Counted from the first letter of the stretch, positions 50,454 through 61,032 are shown. The stretch: DNA of 64,000 bases from Caldimonas tepidiphila (GCF_003569765.1 NZ_QXMG01000012.1:55087-119086), one strand, 5' to 3'. Numbers and translations: made by a program. The notes: generated by a model not told the origin, from the sequence alone.

Positions 50454-51692
50454 TCAGGCGCGCACGGCGCGCAGCTTCAGCGCGAAGTCGGCCAGCGCGG
50501 CGTTGCCGCTCTCCTCGGCCTTCTTGCACCAGGCCTGCAGGTCGAGCACAAGCTGCTCGGCCGAGACGTTGGTGCGGGTCCAGATCTGGCGCAGCTCCTC
50601 GCGCATCGTCACCAGCTTGGTCAGCGCCGGCGAGGCCTCGCAGGCGGCGGCGCAGGCCTTCTGGATGTCGGCGCGCACGCTCATCGGGATGCGCTCGGCA
50701 TCGCGGTGCAGCCAGCGCTGCGCGAGGCGCATCTCGCGCCAGCGCGCGCTGTTCTCCGCCCCCGCGGCCTTGAGCTGCTCGAGCTCGGCCGCGCAGGCGC
50801 GGCGCAGCTCGCGGGCGTACTTGGCCATCACCTCGTAGCGGTGGGCGATCACCGCCTCGAGCGTCTTCTCGTCGGCCACCGGCTTGATCTCGCCGAGCTT
50901 GAGCGTCGGCGCGGTCTTGCGCACCTTGGCCAGGCCCAGCATCTCCATCGCGCGGATGTAGCCCCAGCCGATGTCGAACTCGTACTTCTTGACCGAGAAC
51001 TTGGCCGAGGTCGGGTAGGTGTGGTGGTTGTTGTGCAGCTCCTCGCCGCCGATCATGATGCCCCAGGGCGAGACGTTGGTCGACGCGTCGGGCGCCTCGA
51101 AGTTGCGGTAGCCCCAGTAGTGGCCGATGCCGTTGATGATGCCGGCCGCGTTGATCGGGATCCACAGCATCTGCACCGCCCAGACGGTGAGGCCCAGCGC
51201 GCCGAACAGCAGCACGTTGATGATCAGCATCAGGCCCACGCCCTGCCAGCTGTAGCGGGTGTAGAGGTTGCGCTCGATCCAGTCGTTCGGGGTGCCGTGG
51301 CAGTACTTGCGCAGCGTCTCCTCGTTCTTCGCCTCGGCGCGGTAGAGCTCGGCGCCCTGCAGCAGCACGGTCTTGATGCCGCGCGTCATCGGGCTGTGCG
51401 GATCGTCGACCGTCTCGCACTTGGCGTGGTGCTTGCGGTGGATCGACACCCACTCCTTCGTCACCATCCCGGTGGTCAGCCACAGCCAGAAGCGGAAGAA
51501 GTGCGAAGGCAGCGCGTGCAGGTCGAGCGCACGGTGCGCCTGCGAGCGGTGCAGGTAGATCGTCACCGCCGCGATCGTGATGTGGGTGACCACCAGCGTG
51601 TAGATCAGCACCTGCCACCAGGAGGCACCGGTCAGGCCGTAGGCCAGCCAGTGCAGGAGGCTGTCCCACACCACGAGGAGAGATTCGGTCAT
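50454..51692 (-). CDS. Membrane fatty acid desaturase (delta-9 type)
   Basis: 412 residues. The three histidine boxes are HRSQAH (about 48), HRKHH (about 85) and HNNHH (about 211), with two pairs of membrane segments between them, as in acyl-CoA/acyl-lipid delta-9 desaturases. After about residue 255 a 155-residue Ala/Glu-rich helical extension follows, seen also in proteobacterial DesA-like enzymes. It introduces a double bond into saturated acyl chains using O2 and an electron donor. Donor and substrate form (CoA or lipid) are not evident. Monocistronic with its own terminator. Confidence 0.92.
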   Translation of the reverse strand: MTESLLVVWDSLLHWLAYGLTGASWWQVLIYTLVVTHITIAAVTIYLHRSQAHRALDLHALPSHFFRFWLWLTTGMVTKEWVSIHRKHHAKCETVDDPHSPMTRGIKTVLLQGAELYRAEAKNEETLRKYCHGTPNDWIERNLYTRYSWQGVGLMLIINVLLFGALGLTVWAVQMLWIPINAAGIINGIGHYWGYRNFEAPDASTNVSPWGIMIGGEELHNNHHTYPTSAKFSVKKYEFDIGWGYIRAMEMLGLAKVRKTAPTLKLGEIKPVADEKTLEAVIAHRYEVMAKYARELRRACAAELEQLKAAGAENSARWREMRLAQRWLHRDAERIPMSVRADIQKACAAACEASPALTKLVTMREELRQIWTRTNVSAEQLVLDLQAWCKKAEESGNAALADFALKLRAVRA

Positions 51693-51819
51693 TGAAGCGC
51701 CTTTCAGGCCTTTTCCAGAACAACCCACGATTGTAGGGGGGCGGCCCCGCCGCCCCGCCATCCGCTACCCTGGATTGCTGGGATTTGTTGCCTGAACTTT
51801 CTCGGCGTCAAGCACAGCC

Positions 51820-51844
51820 GCGCGGACGGGGATTCCGTCCGCGC
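51820..51844. repeat. Ten-base-pair hairpin downstream of rsmB
   Basis: GCGCGGACGG–GGATT–CCGTCCGCGC lies 22 bases past the rsmB stop codon, without a T-run on either strand. A likely 3' end or mRNA-stability element for rsmB. Confidence 0.45.
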
Positions 51845-51865
51845 TGTCACTTGGAGCGTTTCGGC

Positions 51866-53125
<1,260 letters not shown>

Positions 53126-53180
53126 GATGCGGATTATCCCAGCCACCCTGTCCGCCACGCCCGCCGTGGCCTTGTCCGCC

Positions 53181-53423
53181 ATGCTCGACATCGAGGAACT
53201 GCCGCCGCTGCCCGACACGCCCACCGGTCGCTATCGGCACTACAAGGGCGGCGAATACGAGGTGATCGGCGTCGCTCGCCACTCGGAGACGCTCGAGCCG
53301 CTGGTGGTCTACCGCCCGCTCTACAACCAGACCGGCTGGTGGGTGCGGCCGCACGCGATGTTCTTCGAGACCGTCACGATCGACGGGGTCGAGCAGCCGC
53401 GCTTCCGCTTCACCGGCGCCTGA
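53181..53423 (+). CDS. DUF1653 family protein
   Basis: 80 residues. TGRYRHYKGGEYEVIGVARHSETLEPLVVYRPLY and WVRPHAMFFETV are the DUF1653 signature, a small SH3-like beta-barrel family of unknown role. It is divergent from rsmB across a 55-base gap and convergent with purN. Confidence 0.88.
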   Translation: MLDIEELPPLPDTPTGRYRHYKGGEYEVIGVARHSETLEPLVVYRPLYNQTGWWVRPHAMFFETVTIDGVEQPRFRFTGA

Positions 53424-53471
53424 GGCCTCCGGCCGCGAGCCGCCCCGGTTCCGGCCGCCGCGGCCCGAGCC

Positions 53472-54098
53472 TCAGGTCAGCAGCTGGCTCTCGCCGTCGC
53501 GGTGCGTGACGATGCCCTCGCGCACGTCCAGCCGGTCCTCGACCAGCCAGCGCACCGCGCGCGGGTAGAGCACATGCTCGCGCGCGAGCACGCGCTGCGA
53601 GAGGCTTTCCTCGCTGTCGCCCAGCAGCACCGGCACCACCGCCTGCGCGATGATCGGGCCGTGGTCGAGCTCGGCGGTGACGAAGTGCACCGTCAGCCCT
53701 GCCACCTTGCAGCCCGCCTCGATGGCCCGGCGGTGCGTGTGCAGCCCGGTGAAGGCGGGCAGCAGCGAGGGGTGCACGTTGACCATGCGGCCCTCGTAGC
53801 GGCGCGTGAAGCCGGGCGTGAGGATGCGCATGAAGCCGGCGAGCACCACCACGTCGGGCGAGAAGGCATCGATCACGCGCGCGAGCTCGGCGTCGAAGGA
53901 CTCGCGGTCCGGCCAGGCCTTGTGGTCGACCGCCGCGGTGGCGATGCCCTGCGCCGCGGCCCAGGCGAGGCCCGCGGCGTCGGGGCGGTTGCTGACGACG
54001 GCCGCGACGGTGGCGGGCCAGCCCTCGGCGGCGCAGGCGCGCGCGATGGCCTCCATGTTGGAGCCGCGGCCGGAGATCAGGATCACGATGCGTTTCAT
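53472..54098 (-). CDS. purN: Phosphoribosylglycinamide formyltransferase
   Basis: 208 residues. [13 protein letters not shown] (phosphate-binding), [24 protein letters not shown] with the catalytic histidine, and [13 protein letters not shown] with the catalytic aspartate form the complete 10-formyl-THF-dependent active site. Third step of purine synthesis (GAR to FGAR). Divergent from the M50 peptidase gene. Confidence 0.96.
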   Translation of the reverse strand: MKRIVILISGRGSNMEAIARACAAEGWPATVAAVVSNRPDAAGLAWAAAQGIATAAVDHKAWPDRESFDAELARVIDAFSPDVVVLAGFMRILTPGFTRRYEGRMVNVHPSLLPAFTGLHTHRRAIEAGCKVAGLTVHFVTAELDHGPIIAQAVVPVLLGDSEESLSQRVLAREHVLYPRAVRWLVEDRLDVREGIVTHRDGESQLLT

Positions 54099-54133
54099 CG
54101 GGCGGCAGTGTAAGGGTGCCGCCCGCCCTGCCC

Positions 54134-54160
54134 TTGCGGCGCGACCCCGCCACCTACAAT
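54134..54160 (+). promoter_or_regulatory. Candidate promoter of the M50 peptidase–trpS unit
   Basis: TTGCGG (54134–54139) and TACAAT (54155–54160) are separated by 15 bases, slightly short. The -10 box is only ten bases from the ATG at 54171, so the transcript would be almost leaderless. Confidence 0.4.
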
Positions 54161-54170
54161 CGCGCCCGAT

Positions 54171-54842
54171 ATGGATTCCGAGATCATCCGGACCGTGCTG
54201 GTCTACGCGCTGCCGGTGCTGTTCGCCATCACCGTGCACGAGGCCGCCCACGGCTATGCGGCGCGCCACTTCGGCGACCCGACCGCGGAGATGCTCGGGC
54301 GCATCACGCTCAACCCCGCCAGGCACATCGATCCCTTCGGCACCGTCGCGATGCCGCTGCTGCTCTATGTCGCGAGCGCCGGGCTCTTCACCTTCGGCTA
54401 CGCGAAGCCGGTGCCGGTCGACTACCGCAGGCTGCGCCACCCGAAGCACGACATGGTCTGGGTCGCCTTCGCCGGCCCGGCGTCGAATCTCGCGCAGGCG
54501 ATCGCGTGGGCGCTGCTCGGCGCAGCGCTGCTCGCACTCGACGTGGAGGAGGACTTCTTCCTGCAGATGGCGCGCGCCGGCATGCTCGTCAACGGCGTGA
54601 TGTTCGCCCTCAACCTCTTCCCGCTGCCGCCGCTCGACGGCGGGCGCATGCTGATCGGCGCGCTGCCGCTGCGCGCCGCGGCCGCGCTGGCGCGCCTGGA
54701 GCGCTTCGGCTTCCTCGTCGTCATCGCGCTGCTCGTCGCCGGGCTGCTCACCACCTACTGGATGCTGCCGATCCTGCGCGCGCTGCTGGGCGCGCTCACG
54801 GCCGCCCTTCCCTCCCTCCAAGTCATCCTGAGCCTTTCATGA
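54171..54842 (+). CDS. Site-2 protease family (M50) membrane metalloprotease
   Basis: 223 residues, four to six membrane segments. The zinc ligands are in [13 protein letters not shown] (HExxH, about 20–24) and [13 protein letters not shown] (third ligand aspartate, about 155–163). This is the short, PDZ-less S2P type common in bacteria. Substrate unknown. Its stop codon overlaps the trpS ATG (ATGA), implying coupling. Confidence 0.92.
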   Translation: MDSEIIRTVLVYALPVLFAITVHEAAHGYAARHFGDPTAEMLGRITLNPARHIDPFGTVAMPLLLYVASAGLFTFGYAKPVPVDYRRLRHPKHDMVWVAFAGPASNLAQAIAWALLGAALLALDVEEDFFLQMARAGMLVNGVMFALNLFPLPPLDGGRMLIGALPLRAAAALARLERFGFLVVIALLVAGLLTTYWMLPILRALLGALTAALPSLQVILSLS

Positions 54843-56146
54843 GCGAACGCGTCCTCACCGGCATCACCACCACCGGCACCCCGCACCTCGGCAACTACGT
54901 CGGCGCGATCCGGCCGGCCATCGTGGCCAGCCGCGCGCCGGGCGTCGAGAGCTTCTTCTTCCTCGCCGACTACCACGCGCTGATCAAGTGCGACGACCCG
55001 GACCGCATCGAGCGCTCGCGCCTGGAGATCGCCGCCACCTGGCTCGCCGCGGGGCTCGACACGAACCGGGTGACCTTCTACCGCCAGAGCGACATCCCCG
55101 AGATCCCGGAGCTGACCTGGCTGCTGACCTGCGTGACGGCCAAGGGGCAGATGAATCGCGCGCACGCCTACAAGGCCGCTGCCGACGCCAACGAGGCCGC
55201 CGGCGAGGAGACCGACGCGGGCGTCACGATGGGCCTGTTCTGCTACCCGATCCTGATGGCCGCGGACATCCTGATGTTCAACGCGCACCGCGTGCCGGTC
55301 GGCCGCGACCAGGTGCAGCACATCGAGATGGCGCGCGACGTCGGCCAGCGCTTCAACCACCTGTTCGGCCGGGGACGCGAGCTCTTCGTGCTGCCGCAGG
55401 CCGAGATCGAGGAGGAGGTCGCGACGCTGCCGGGCCTGGACGGGCGCAAGATGTCCAAGAGCTACGACAACACGATCCCGCTGTTCGAGGGCGGCCCCAG
55501 GCGCCTGAAGGAGGCGGTGGCGCGCATCGTCACCGACTCGCGGCTGCCCGGCGAGCCGAAGGACCCGGACGGCGCGCACCTCGTGACGATCCACGACGCC
55601 TTCGCCACACCCGCGCAGCGCGAGGCCTTCCGCGCCGAGCTGCGCGCGGGGCTCTCCTGGGGCGAGGCCAAGGAGCGGCTCGTCGCGCTGATCGAGGCGC
55701 ATGTCGGGCCGATGCGCGAGCGCTATGCCGCGCTGATGGCGCACCCGGAGCAGATCGAGGAGATCCTGCAGGAAGGCGCGCGCAAGGCGCGCGCGGTCGC
55801 GACGCCCTTCCTCGCCGAGCTGCGCCAGGCGGTGGGCCTGCGCGCGATGACGGCGGTCGCGCAGCCGAAGGCGAAGGTCGAGGCGCACAAGGCGGCGCTG
55901 CCGGTGTTCAAGCAGTACCGCGAGGCCGACGGCCGCTTCTACTTCAAGCTCAGCGCCGCCGACGGCAGCGTGCTGCTGCAGAGCCAGGGCTTCGCCGAGG
56001 GCCGCGAGGCCGGCGGCTGGGTCAAGCGGCTGAAGACCGAGGGCGCCGCGGCGCTGGGCGAAGCGCCGGTCGAGCTGGGCGAAGGCGTGCAGCGCGCCGC
56101 GGTGGAGGACGCGCTGGCGGCCCTCGTCGCCGCCGCGCAGGAGTGA
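54839..56146 (+). CDS. trpS: Tryptophan--tRNA ligase with C-terminal DUF1508-like domain
   Basis: 435 residues, longer than E. coli TrpRS (334). Residues 1–340 form the class Ic catalytic core: [12 protein letters not shown] (HIGH equivalent, about 12), [21 protein letters not shown] (KMSKS at about 202), and tryptophan-site segments [13 protein letters not shown] and [15 protein letters not shown]. Residues about 355–410 ([30 protein letters not shown]) look like a DUF1508/YegP beta-domain. Such extended TrpRS proteins occur in other proteobacteria, so this is not a frameshift artefact. Charges tRNA-Trp. Confidence 0.95.
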   Translation: MSERVLTGITTTGTPHLGNYVGAIRPAIVASRAPGVESFFFLADYHALIKCDDPDRIERSRLEIAATWLAAGLDTNRVTFYRQSDIPEIPELTWLLTCVTAKGQMNRAHAYKAAADANEAAGEETDAGVTMGLFCYPILMAADILMFNAHRVPVGRDQVQHIEMARDVGQRFNHLFGRGRELFVLPQAEIEEEVATLPGLDGRKMSKSYDNTIPLFEGGPRRLKEAVARIVTDSRLPGEPKDPDGAHLVTIHDAFATPAQREAFRAELRAGLSWGEAKERLVALIEAHVGPMRERYAALMAHPEQIEEILQEGARKARAVATPFLAELRQAVGLRAMTAVAQPKAKVEAHKAALPVFKQYREADGRFYFKLSAADGSVLLQSQGFAEGREAGGWVKRLKTEGAAALGEAPVELGEGVQRAAVEDALAALVAAAQE

Positions 56147-56172
56147 GCCGCTTGGAGGCGATTTCCCGCGAC

Positions 56173-56703
56173 ATGGCCGGCATCCACATCACCGACATCG
56201 AGGCCGCGATCAACTGGTGGCGCGATCGCAAGCCCTCGCCCGACGGCATCAGCGCCTGCGCCGAGGTGCGCGCGCTCGCCGAGGTCTACGCGCTGATGGT
56301 CTACTACCGCGAGCCCGAGTGCGACGAGGCGACGATGCCGGCCGCGGCCCGGCAGGCCTGGCTCGACTGGTACGCGACGACGCCCGACACGCCCTGCATC
56401 GCGATCTGCTCGACCAGCCAGGGCGACGCGGTCTGCAAGGGCTGCGGCCGCAGCTTCGCCGAGGTGCAGTGCTGGCCCGAGATGAGCCCGGGCGAGAAGC
56501 GCGCCACTTGGCGGCGCATCACGCTCGAGGGCAGCGCCTGGCGCTTCAACCGCTACGCCGAACGGGCGGTGCGGCAGTCGCCGCCACCGGCAGTGGCGAT
56601 CGACGAGGCGCCCGCCCCGTCCGTGCCCGCGGCCGTGTCCGCGCCGGCTCCCGCGCGGACACGGCGGCCGCCGCGCCCGCAGAAGCGGCGCAACAAGTCC
56701 TGA
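56173..56703 (+). CDS. DUF3717–DUF1289 two-domain protein
   Basis: 176 residues. The N-terminal 60 residues (ITDIEAAINWWRDRKPSP, then YALMVYYRE) match DUF3717; residues about 75–115 (DTPCIAICSTSQGDAVCKGCGRSF, EMSPGEKRATWRRI) match the cysteine-rich DUF1289, whose four cysteines probably bind a metal. The tail is a Pro/Arg-rich basic region that may bind nucleic acid. It follows trpS by 26 bases, so is likely co-transcribed. An alternative TTG start lies 18 bases upstream. Function unknown. Confidence 0.82.
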   Translation: MAGIHITDIEAAINWWRDRKPSPDGISACAEVRALAEVYALMVYYREPECDEATMPAAARQAWLDWYATTPDTPCIAICSTSQGDAVCKGCGRSFAEVQCWPEMSPGEKRATWRRITLEGSAWRFNRYAERAVRQSPPPAVAIDEAPAPSVPAAVSAPAPARTRRPPRPQKRRNKS

Positions 56704-56712
56704 GCGTGCCCT

Positions 56713-58077
56713 TCAGTCCGCTGCGCGCAGCGGCAGGCTGATCACGAAGCAGCTGCCGCCGCCCTCGCTCGCCTCGCAGTGCACGCTGCCGCCGTGCCGC
56801 TCGGCGATCTGCTTCACCAGGCTCAGCCCGAGTCCGACGCCGCCCGCATGCTCGGCATGCCCGGGCAGCCGGTAGAAGGGCTCGAAGATGCGCTCGCGCT
56901 GGCTCTCGGGCACGCCGGGCCCGCGATCGCAGACGCGTACCTGCAGCCGCTCGCCCGCGCGCCGCACCTCGACCTCGGGCGGCTCGCTGCCGCCGTAGCG
57001 GCGCGCGTTCTCCAGCAGGTTGCGCACCGCACGGCGCAGCAGGCGCTCGTCGCCGCTCGTCTCCAGGTCCTCCCCTCCGGCCATGGCATCGAAGCGCGCC
57101 GACTCCTCGACCACGAGCGGCAGCAGCGCCACCGGATCGCGCCGCTCGAGTTGCGCGCCGGCGTCGAGCCGGCTCGCGAGCAGCACCTCCTCGACCAGCG
57201 CGTCGAGCTCGCGGATGTCGGTCTCGATCTCGCGCCTGAGCGCCTCGCGCCGCGCCGGCGAGGCATCGTCGAGCATCGCCAGCGCCATCTTCAGCCGCGC
57301 CAGCGGCGAGCGCAGCTCGTGCGAGGCGTTGGCGAGCAGCTGGCGGTGCGACTGCACCAGCGCCTCGATGCGCGCCGCCGCCGCGTTGAAGCTCGACGCG
57401 AGCGCCGCGACCTCGTCGCGGCCGTGCACCGGCACGCGGTGCGCGAGCTCGCCCGCGCCGAAGGTCTCGACACCGCGGCGCAGCGCCTCGAGCTCGCGCG
57501 TCAGCCGCCGCACCACCGGCCAGGCGCCGGCGGCGACCGCGACGAACAGCGCCAGCAGCGCCATCGCCAGCCCGCCACCCCGCAGGAACCACGGCGGCGG
57601 CGGCACCTCAAGCGGCCGGCGCTCGGGGCCGCGCCAGCCCTCGCTCGGCCCCTCGCCGCGCCCGCCCGCAGCCGCCCCGTCGGGGCGCGGCCCGCGCCAC
57701 GGGCCCGGGCGCACGAACAGCAGCATGCGTCCGTCCGACAGCGGCAGCGTCCAGACGCGGCGCCCCTCGGCGGCGAGGCGCTCGAAGGCCGGCGACGTGG
57801 CGATGCGACGGCCCCCGGCCGCGTCGAGCGCGAGCGGCAGCCGCAGCCGCTCCGCCCACTCCAGCAGGGCGTGGCGCTGCTGGGCCAGCGGCGCGCTGGC
57901 CGGCGGCAGCGTGTTCTCGGCGAGCTCGCCCCACGCGACGAGGCGCTCGGACCAGGCGGCGCGGCCCTGCTCGCGCTCGTGCTCGATGTTGCGCTCGAAC
58001 AGCCAGCCGGCCGCCAGCGCGAACAGCAGCAGCACCGCGACGACGGTCAGGTAGATGCGCAGGTAGAGGTTCTTCAT
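56713..58077 (-). CDS. Sensor histidine kinase, CpxA/RstB-like
   Basis: 454 residues. Membrane segments at about 7–28 and 165–185 flank a periplasmic domain with a Gly/Pro/Arg-rich stretch (about 120–160). HAMP follows (about 187–238), then HisKA with LANASHELRSPLARLK (H near 250), an N-box RNLLENARRYGG, G-boxes CDRGPGVPESQ and GVGLGLSLVKQI. The ATG overlaps the response-regulator stop (ATGA). With the Spy-like gene nearby, an envelope-stress role is likely, but the periplasmic domain is not that of E. coli CpxA. Convergent with the DUF3717–DUF1289 gene, nine bases apart. Confidence 0.92.
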   Translation of the reverse strand: MKNLYLRIYLTVVAVLLLFALAAGWLFERNIEHEREQGRAAWSERLVAWGELAENTLPPASAPLAQQRHALLEWAERLRLPLALDAAGGRRIATSPAFERLAAEGRRVWTLPLSDGRMLLFVRPGPWRGPRPDGAAAGGRGEGPSEGWRGPERRPLEVPPPPWFLRGGGLAMALLALFVAVAAGAWPVVRRLTRELEALRRGVETFGAGELAHRVPVHGRDEVAALASSFNAAAARIEALVQSHRQLLANASHELRSPLARLKMALAMLDDASPARREALRREIETDIRELDALVEEVLLASRLDAGAQLERRDPVALLPLVVEESARFDAMAGGEDLETSGDERLLRRAVRNLLENARRYGGSEPPEVEVRRAGERLQVRVCDRGPGVPESQRERIFEPFYRLPGHAEHAGGVGLGLSLVKQIAERHGGSVHCEASEGGGSCFVISLPLRAAD

Positions 58078-58802
58078 GCCGGCGCCGCGTCGCCCTCGTC
58101 CTGGCGGCGCGCGAACAGGTAGCCGGCGCCGCGCACCGTCAGGATGCGGCGCGGCGCCTTCGGGTCGTCCTCGATCGCGGCGCGGATGCGCGAGACGTGC
58201 ACGTCGATCGAGCGGTCGAAGGCCTCCAGCGCATGGCCCTTGAGCGCGTCCATGATCTGGTCGCGCGACAGCACCCGCCCGGGGCTGCGCGCCAGCACGA
58301 CGAGCATCTGGAACTGGTAGCCCGTGAGGTCGCAGGACCGGCCGTCGAGACGCGCGACATGCGCGCCGAGGTCGATCTCGAGCCGCCCGAAGCGCAGCAC
58401 CTCGTCGCTGCCGGACCGGGGTCCGCCGCCACCGGCGCGCCGCAGGATCGCGCGCAGGCGCGCCAGCAGCTCGCGCGGCTCGAAGGGTTTCGGGAGGTAG
58501 TCGTCGGCCCCGAGCTCGAGCCCGACGATGCGGTCCATCGGCTCGCCGCGGGCGGTGAGCATCAGCACCGGCAGGTGGCGCGTGCGCGGCGAGCCGCGCA
58601 GCTCGCGGCACAGGTCGAGCCCGTCGCCGTCTGGCAGCATCAGGTCGAGCACCAGCGCGTCGAACTCCTCGCGCGCCAGCGCTTCCCGCCCGGCGGCGAG
58701 CGTCGGCGCAGTGTCCACCGAGAAGCCGGCGGCGCGCAGGTAGTCGCCGAGCATGCCAGTGAGGCGCAGGTCGTCGTCAATGAGCAGCAGGCGGGCGGTC
58801 AT
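58074..58802 (-). CDS. OmpR-family response regulator, CpxR-like
   Basis: 242 residues. The receiver domain has acidic pocket IDDDLRL, phosphoacceptor DLMLPDGDGLD (D about 51), T in LMLTARG and K in LPKPFEP. The winged-helix DNA-binding domain has FGRLEIDLGAHVARLDG, LVVLARSPGRVLSRDQIMDAL, and RSIDVHVSRIRAAIEDDP with RTVRGAGYLF-like ending (ILTVRGAGYLFA). It pairs with the overlapping kinase gene. Likely target: the spy-like gene upstream on the same strand. Confidence 0.94.
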   Translation of the reverse strand: MTARLLLIDDDLRLTGMLGDYLRAAGFSVDTAPTLAAGREALAREEFDALVLDLMLPDGDGLDLCRELRGSPRTRHLPVLMLTARGEPMDRIVGLELGADDYLPKPFEPRELLARLRAILRRAGGGGPRSGSDEVLRFGRLEIDLGAHVARLDGRSCDLTGYQFQMLVVLARSPGRVLSRDQIMDALKGHALEAFDRSIDVHVSRIRAAIEDDPKAPRRILTVRGAGYLFARRQDEGDAAPA

Positions 58803-58858
58803 GGGCGGTATCGGGGTGCGGGCGAGGCCGAGCAGCATAGCCGCCGCGGCAGACGATG

Positions 58859-58887
58859 AAAAAAAGGCGCCACGCAGGCGTGGCGCC
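58859..58887 (-). terminator. Intrinsic terminator downstream of the spy-like gene
   Basis: On the minus strand GGCGCCACG–CCTG–CGTGGCGCC is followed by seven T. It lies between the spy-like gene and the response-regulator gene, so the two are separate transcription units. Confidence 0.9.
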
Positions 58888-58971
58888 GAAGTCGATGTCC
58901 GGTCCAGGGATCATCAACAGGAGGAGAAAGGAAAAAGTGGCTTCGCTGCGCGCGAGCCGCGGGAGGCCGGG

Positions 58972-59562
58972 TCAGCGCGGGCCCTGCTCCTGCATGCGCT
59001 GCTGGCGCTCCTGCATGCGCTGCTCGACGCGGCGCTGCCGCTCGGCCATCCGCTCGGCGAGCCTGGCGCGCTGCTCGGGCGTCAGCACGCGGGCGATGTC
59101 GACCATCGCCTGCGTCATGCGCCTGGAGTTCGCATCCATCTGCGCGACCGACTGCTGGCGCAGCGCCTCGATCGCCGCGGCATCGATGTTCGGCTGCGTG
59201 AACAGCGAGCGCATCTGCTCGTGCAGCTTGCGGCCGGCCTCGCGCCCGGCCTTCAGCTCGGTGGCGGCGGCCAGCGCGATCTGGCGGATCTGGCTGCGCT
59301 GCTGATCGCTCGCGTTCAGGTCGCGCAGCATGTGCTCGACCATGCGCTCGACATGCTGCGGATCGGCCATGAAGCCGCCCCCGCCACCCATCATCGCGCC
59401 GTGGTGGCCGTGATGTCCGTGGTGGCCGTAACCGGCGGCCACGGCCGGCGCGCCGGCCGCTGCGGCGAGGCCGAGCACCAGGCCGAAGAGCGCCCCCTTG
59501 ATGGCGCGGGCTCGGGACGGGCGGGTCGCGAGGACCGCAGAAGAGACAGGATGGGTCATCAT
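58972..59562 (-). CDS. Spy/CpxP-family periplasmic protein
   Basis: 196 residues (ATG at 59562 or 59559; AAGGAG upstream). A long signal peptide ends near residue 43 (APAVAAG). The mature N-terminus is a His/Gly tract GYGHHGHHGHHGAMMGGGGG, a probable metal-binding segment. A helical domain follows with two LTxxQ-type repeats: LNASDQQRSQIRQI and LTPEQRARLAERMAERQ, the Spy/CpxP motif. The tail is Gln/Arg-rich coiled coil. Such proteins are periplasmic chaperones or inhibitors of the Cpx sensor; the two-component genes follow downstream. Confidence 0.87.
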   Translation of the reverse strand: MMTHPVSSAVLATRPSRARAIKGALFGLVLGLAAAAGAPAVAAGYGHHGHHGHHGAMMGGGGGFMADPQHVERMVEHMLRDLNASDQQRSQIRQIALAAATELKAGREAGRKLHEQMRSLFTQPNIDAAAIEALRQQSVAQMDANSRRMTQAMVDIARVLTPEQRARLAERMAERQRRVEQRMQERQQRMQEQGPR

Positions 59563-59673
59563 GGGCTCCTTGTGTTCCGGGCCGGCAGGCCCGATGGAGA
59601 CAATGATGGACAGCTCAGGTGAAGCGAAAGTTCGGCCCGGGTAAAGAACTGTGAAGCCCCCGGCACCGCACCT

Positions 59674-59991
59674 TCAGAAGGGCCCCGGCAGCAGCTTGAA
59701 GCCCAGCCACAGCACCGCGATCACCGCGTTGACCGGCAGCGCCAGCACGCCGGGCACGTAGAAGACGACCGACAGCAGCTGCGACTGCAGCTCCGTCACC
59801 GCCCCGAGTCCGTAGCAGACGAAGCCCATCACCGCCCAGCGGCGCGCGTAGACGCCCAGCCAGCGCGACTGGTTGCAGTTGTGCCGCCACGCGGCAGCGC
59901 GCTCGAACAGGTTGCCGCCCCGCACGTCCCTGAACAGCCAGCCGAAGAAGAGGTAGCGGTACAGCAGTGTCAGAAAGGAAGTCTCCGCCAT
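59674..59991 (-). CDS. Small inner-membrane protein
   Basis: 105 residues with two membrane segments (about 52–70 and 75–98). The N-terminus FLTLLYRYLFFGWLFRDV is amphipathic, followed by the positively charged FERAAAWRHNCNQSRWLGVYARRW. No family recognised with confidence. It sits between the spy-like gene (same strand, 111 bases downstream) and the glycosyltransferase gene. Confidence 0.65.
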   Translation of the reverse strand: MAETSFLTLLYRYLFFGWLFRDVRGGNLFERAAAWRHNCNQSRWLGVYARRWAVMGFVCYGLGAVTELQSQLLSVVFYVPGVLALPVNAVIAVLWLGFKLLPGPF

Positions 59992-60102
59992 GTTCGTCCC
60001 GATCGAGGTATGCGCAGCCGTGGAGGGGAAGCTAGCCCCTGCAGCCGGTTCCTGTCCATAGAGAGCAAGCCGGGTGCCCCACCGCCCGGGGGACGACGCC
60101 CC

Positions 60103-61032
60103 TCAGGTCCCGGAGCGCGGCAGGCGGCTGTCCGCGGCGCCGCGCAGCGCGTCGAGCCTCGCGACGAGGGCCGCGGCCCGGTCGGAGAACTTGCGCGCGA
60201 ACAGCACCTCGCCCTCGCCGTAGCCGCTGTCGAGCACGATCGGCGCCCCTGGCGTGAACAGCTCCAGGTGGCGCGCCTCCAGGAAGGCCGGGCTCGATCC
60301 ACCCGCGCTCCAGTCGGTGTAGGTGAGGTTGCGCCGCATCCTCAGCCGGTAGGGCGAGTTGCCGAGCACCGTCTGGAAGAACACCTCGTCCGGGCAGACC
60401 GTGTTCCTGAAGAAGTCCACAACGCCGGGCTGGCGCTCGACGAAGTGCAGCACATGCTCGCAGGCGGGCCGCGACAGCGCCCACCACTGGCTTCCGGCGT
60501 AGGGCGCGAGGCCGTCGAGATGGGGCCGGTAGTCGCGCTCCACGGCCTGGAGGCCGCTGCGCACGAGCAGCCGCCGCACCCGCTTGACCAGCCGCGATCG
60601 CGGCTCGCCGGGGCGGGGCTGGTAGGTCGTGAGCCGCGACAGCGGCTTTCCCAGCGCCTCGCAGGGCATCGCGACGATGTTCATGAACTCGGTGCCGGCA
60701 TGCGCCGCGAAGAAGCGCTCGATGTAGGCGGCGGACTGCAGCGGATGGTCGGTGCCGCTCAGCAGCACGAGGTAGTCGGCCGGCTGCGGCGCGGCCAGGG
60801 CCGCCTGCAGCAGCACGAGGGCGGCCTCGACCTGCGAGAAATCGGCCCAGTGCACGGCCACGCGCTGCGGCGTGAAGTGCACGCGCCCGCCCCCGATGGC
60901 GGCGAAGTCCTCCAGGTTCGACTTGCGGTCGATGTGGATGAAGAAGCTGGCCGTCGCGGACGACAGCGCCCCGACGAGCCGCCCCAGCTGGGCGGGATTG
61001 TCGTGAGCCAGGATGAGATAGGCGATCCTCAA
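60103..61032 (-). CDS. Core-2/I-branching-type glycosyltransferase (GT14-like)
   Basis: 309 residues. It begins MRIAYLILAHDNPAQLGRLV and has SFFIHIDRKSN, YLVLLSGTDHPLQS (acceptor/donor loop), GSQWWALSRPACEHVL and CPDEVFFQTVLGNSP (catalytic acidic DE), the pattern of bacterial core-2/I-branching beta-1,6-N-acetylglucosaminyltransferase relatives. The start codon is TTG, supported by GAGGAGGG eight bases upstream. Product and acceptor are unknown. It is divergent from the hydrolase–kinase pair. Confidence 0.88.
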   Translation of the reverse strand: MRIAYLILAHDNPAQLGRLVGALSSATASFFIHIDRKSNLEDFAAIGGGRVHFTPQRVAVHWADFSQVEAALVLLQAALAAPQPADYLVLLSGTDHPLQSAAYIERFFAAHAGTEFMNIVAMPCEALGKPLSRLTTYQPRPGEPRSRLVKRVRRLLVRSGLQAVERDYRPHLDGLAPYAGSQWWALSRPACEHVLHFVERQPGVVDFFRNTVCPDEVFFQTVLGNSPYRLRMRRNLTYTDWSAGGSSPAFLEARHLELFTPGAPIVLDSGYGEGEVLFARKFSDRAAALVARLDALRGAADSRLPRSGT

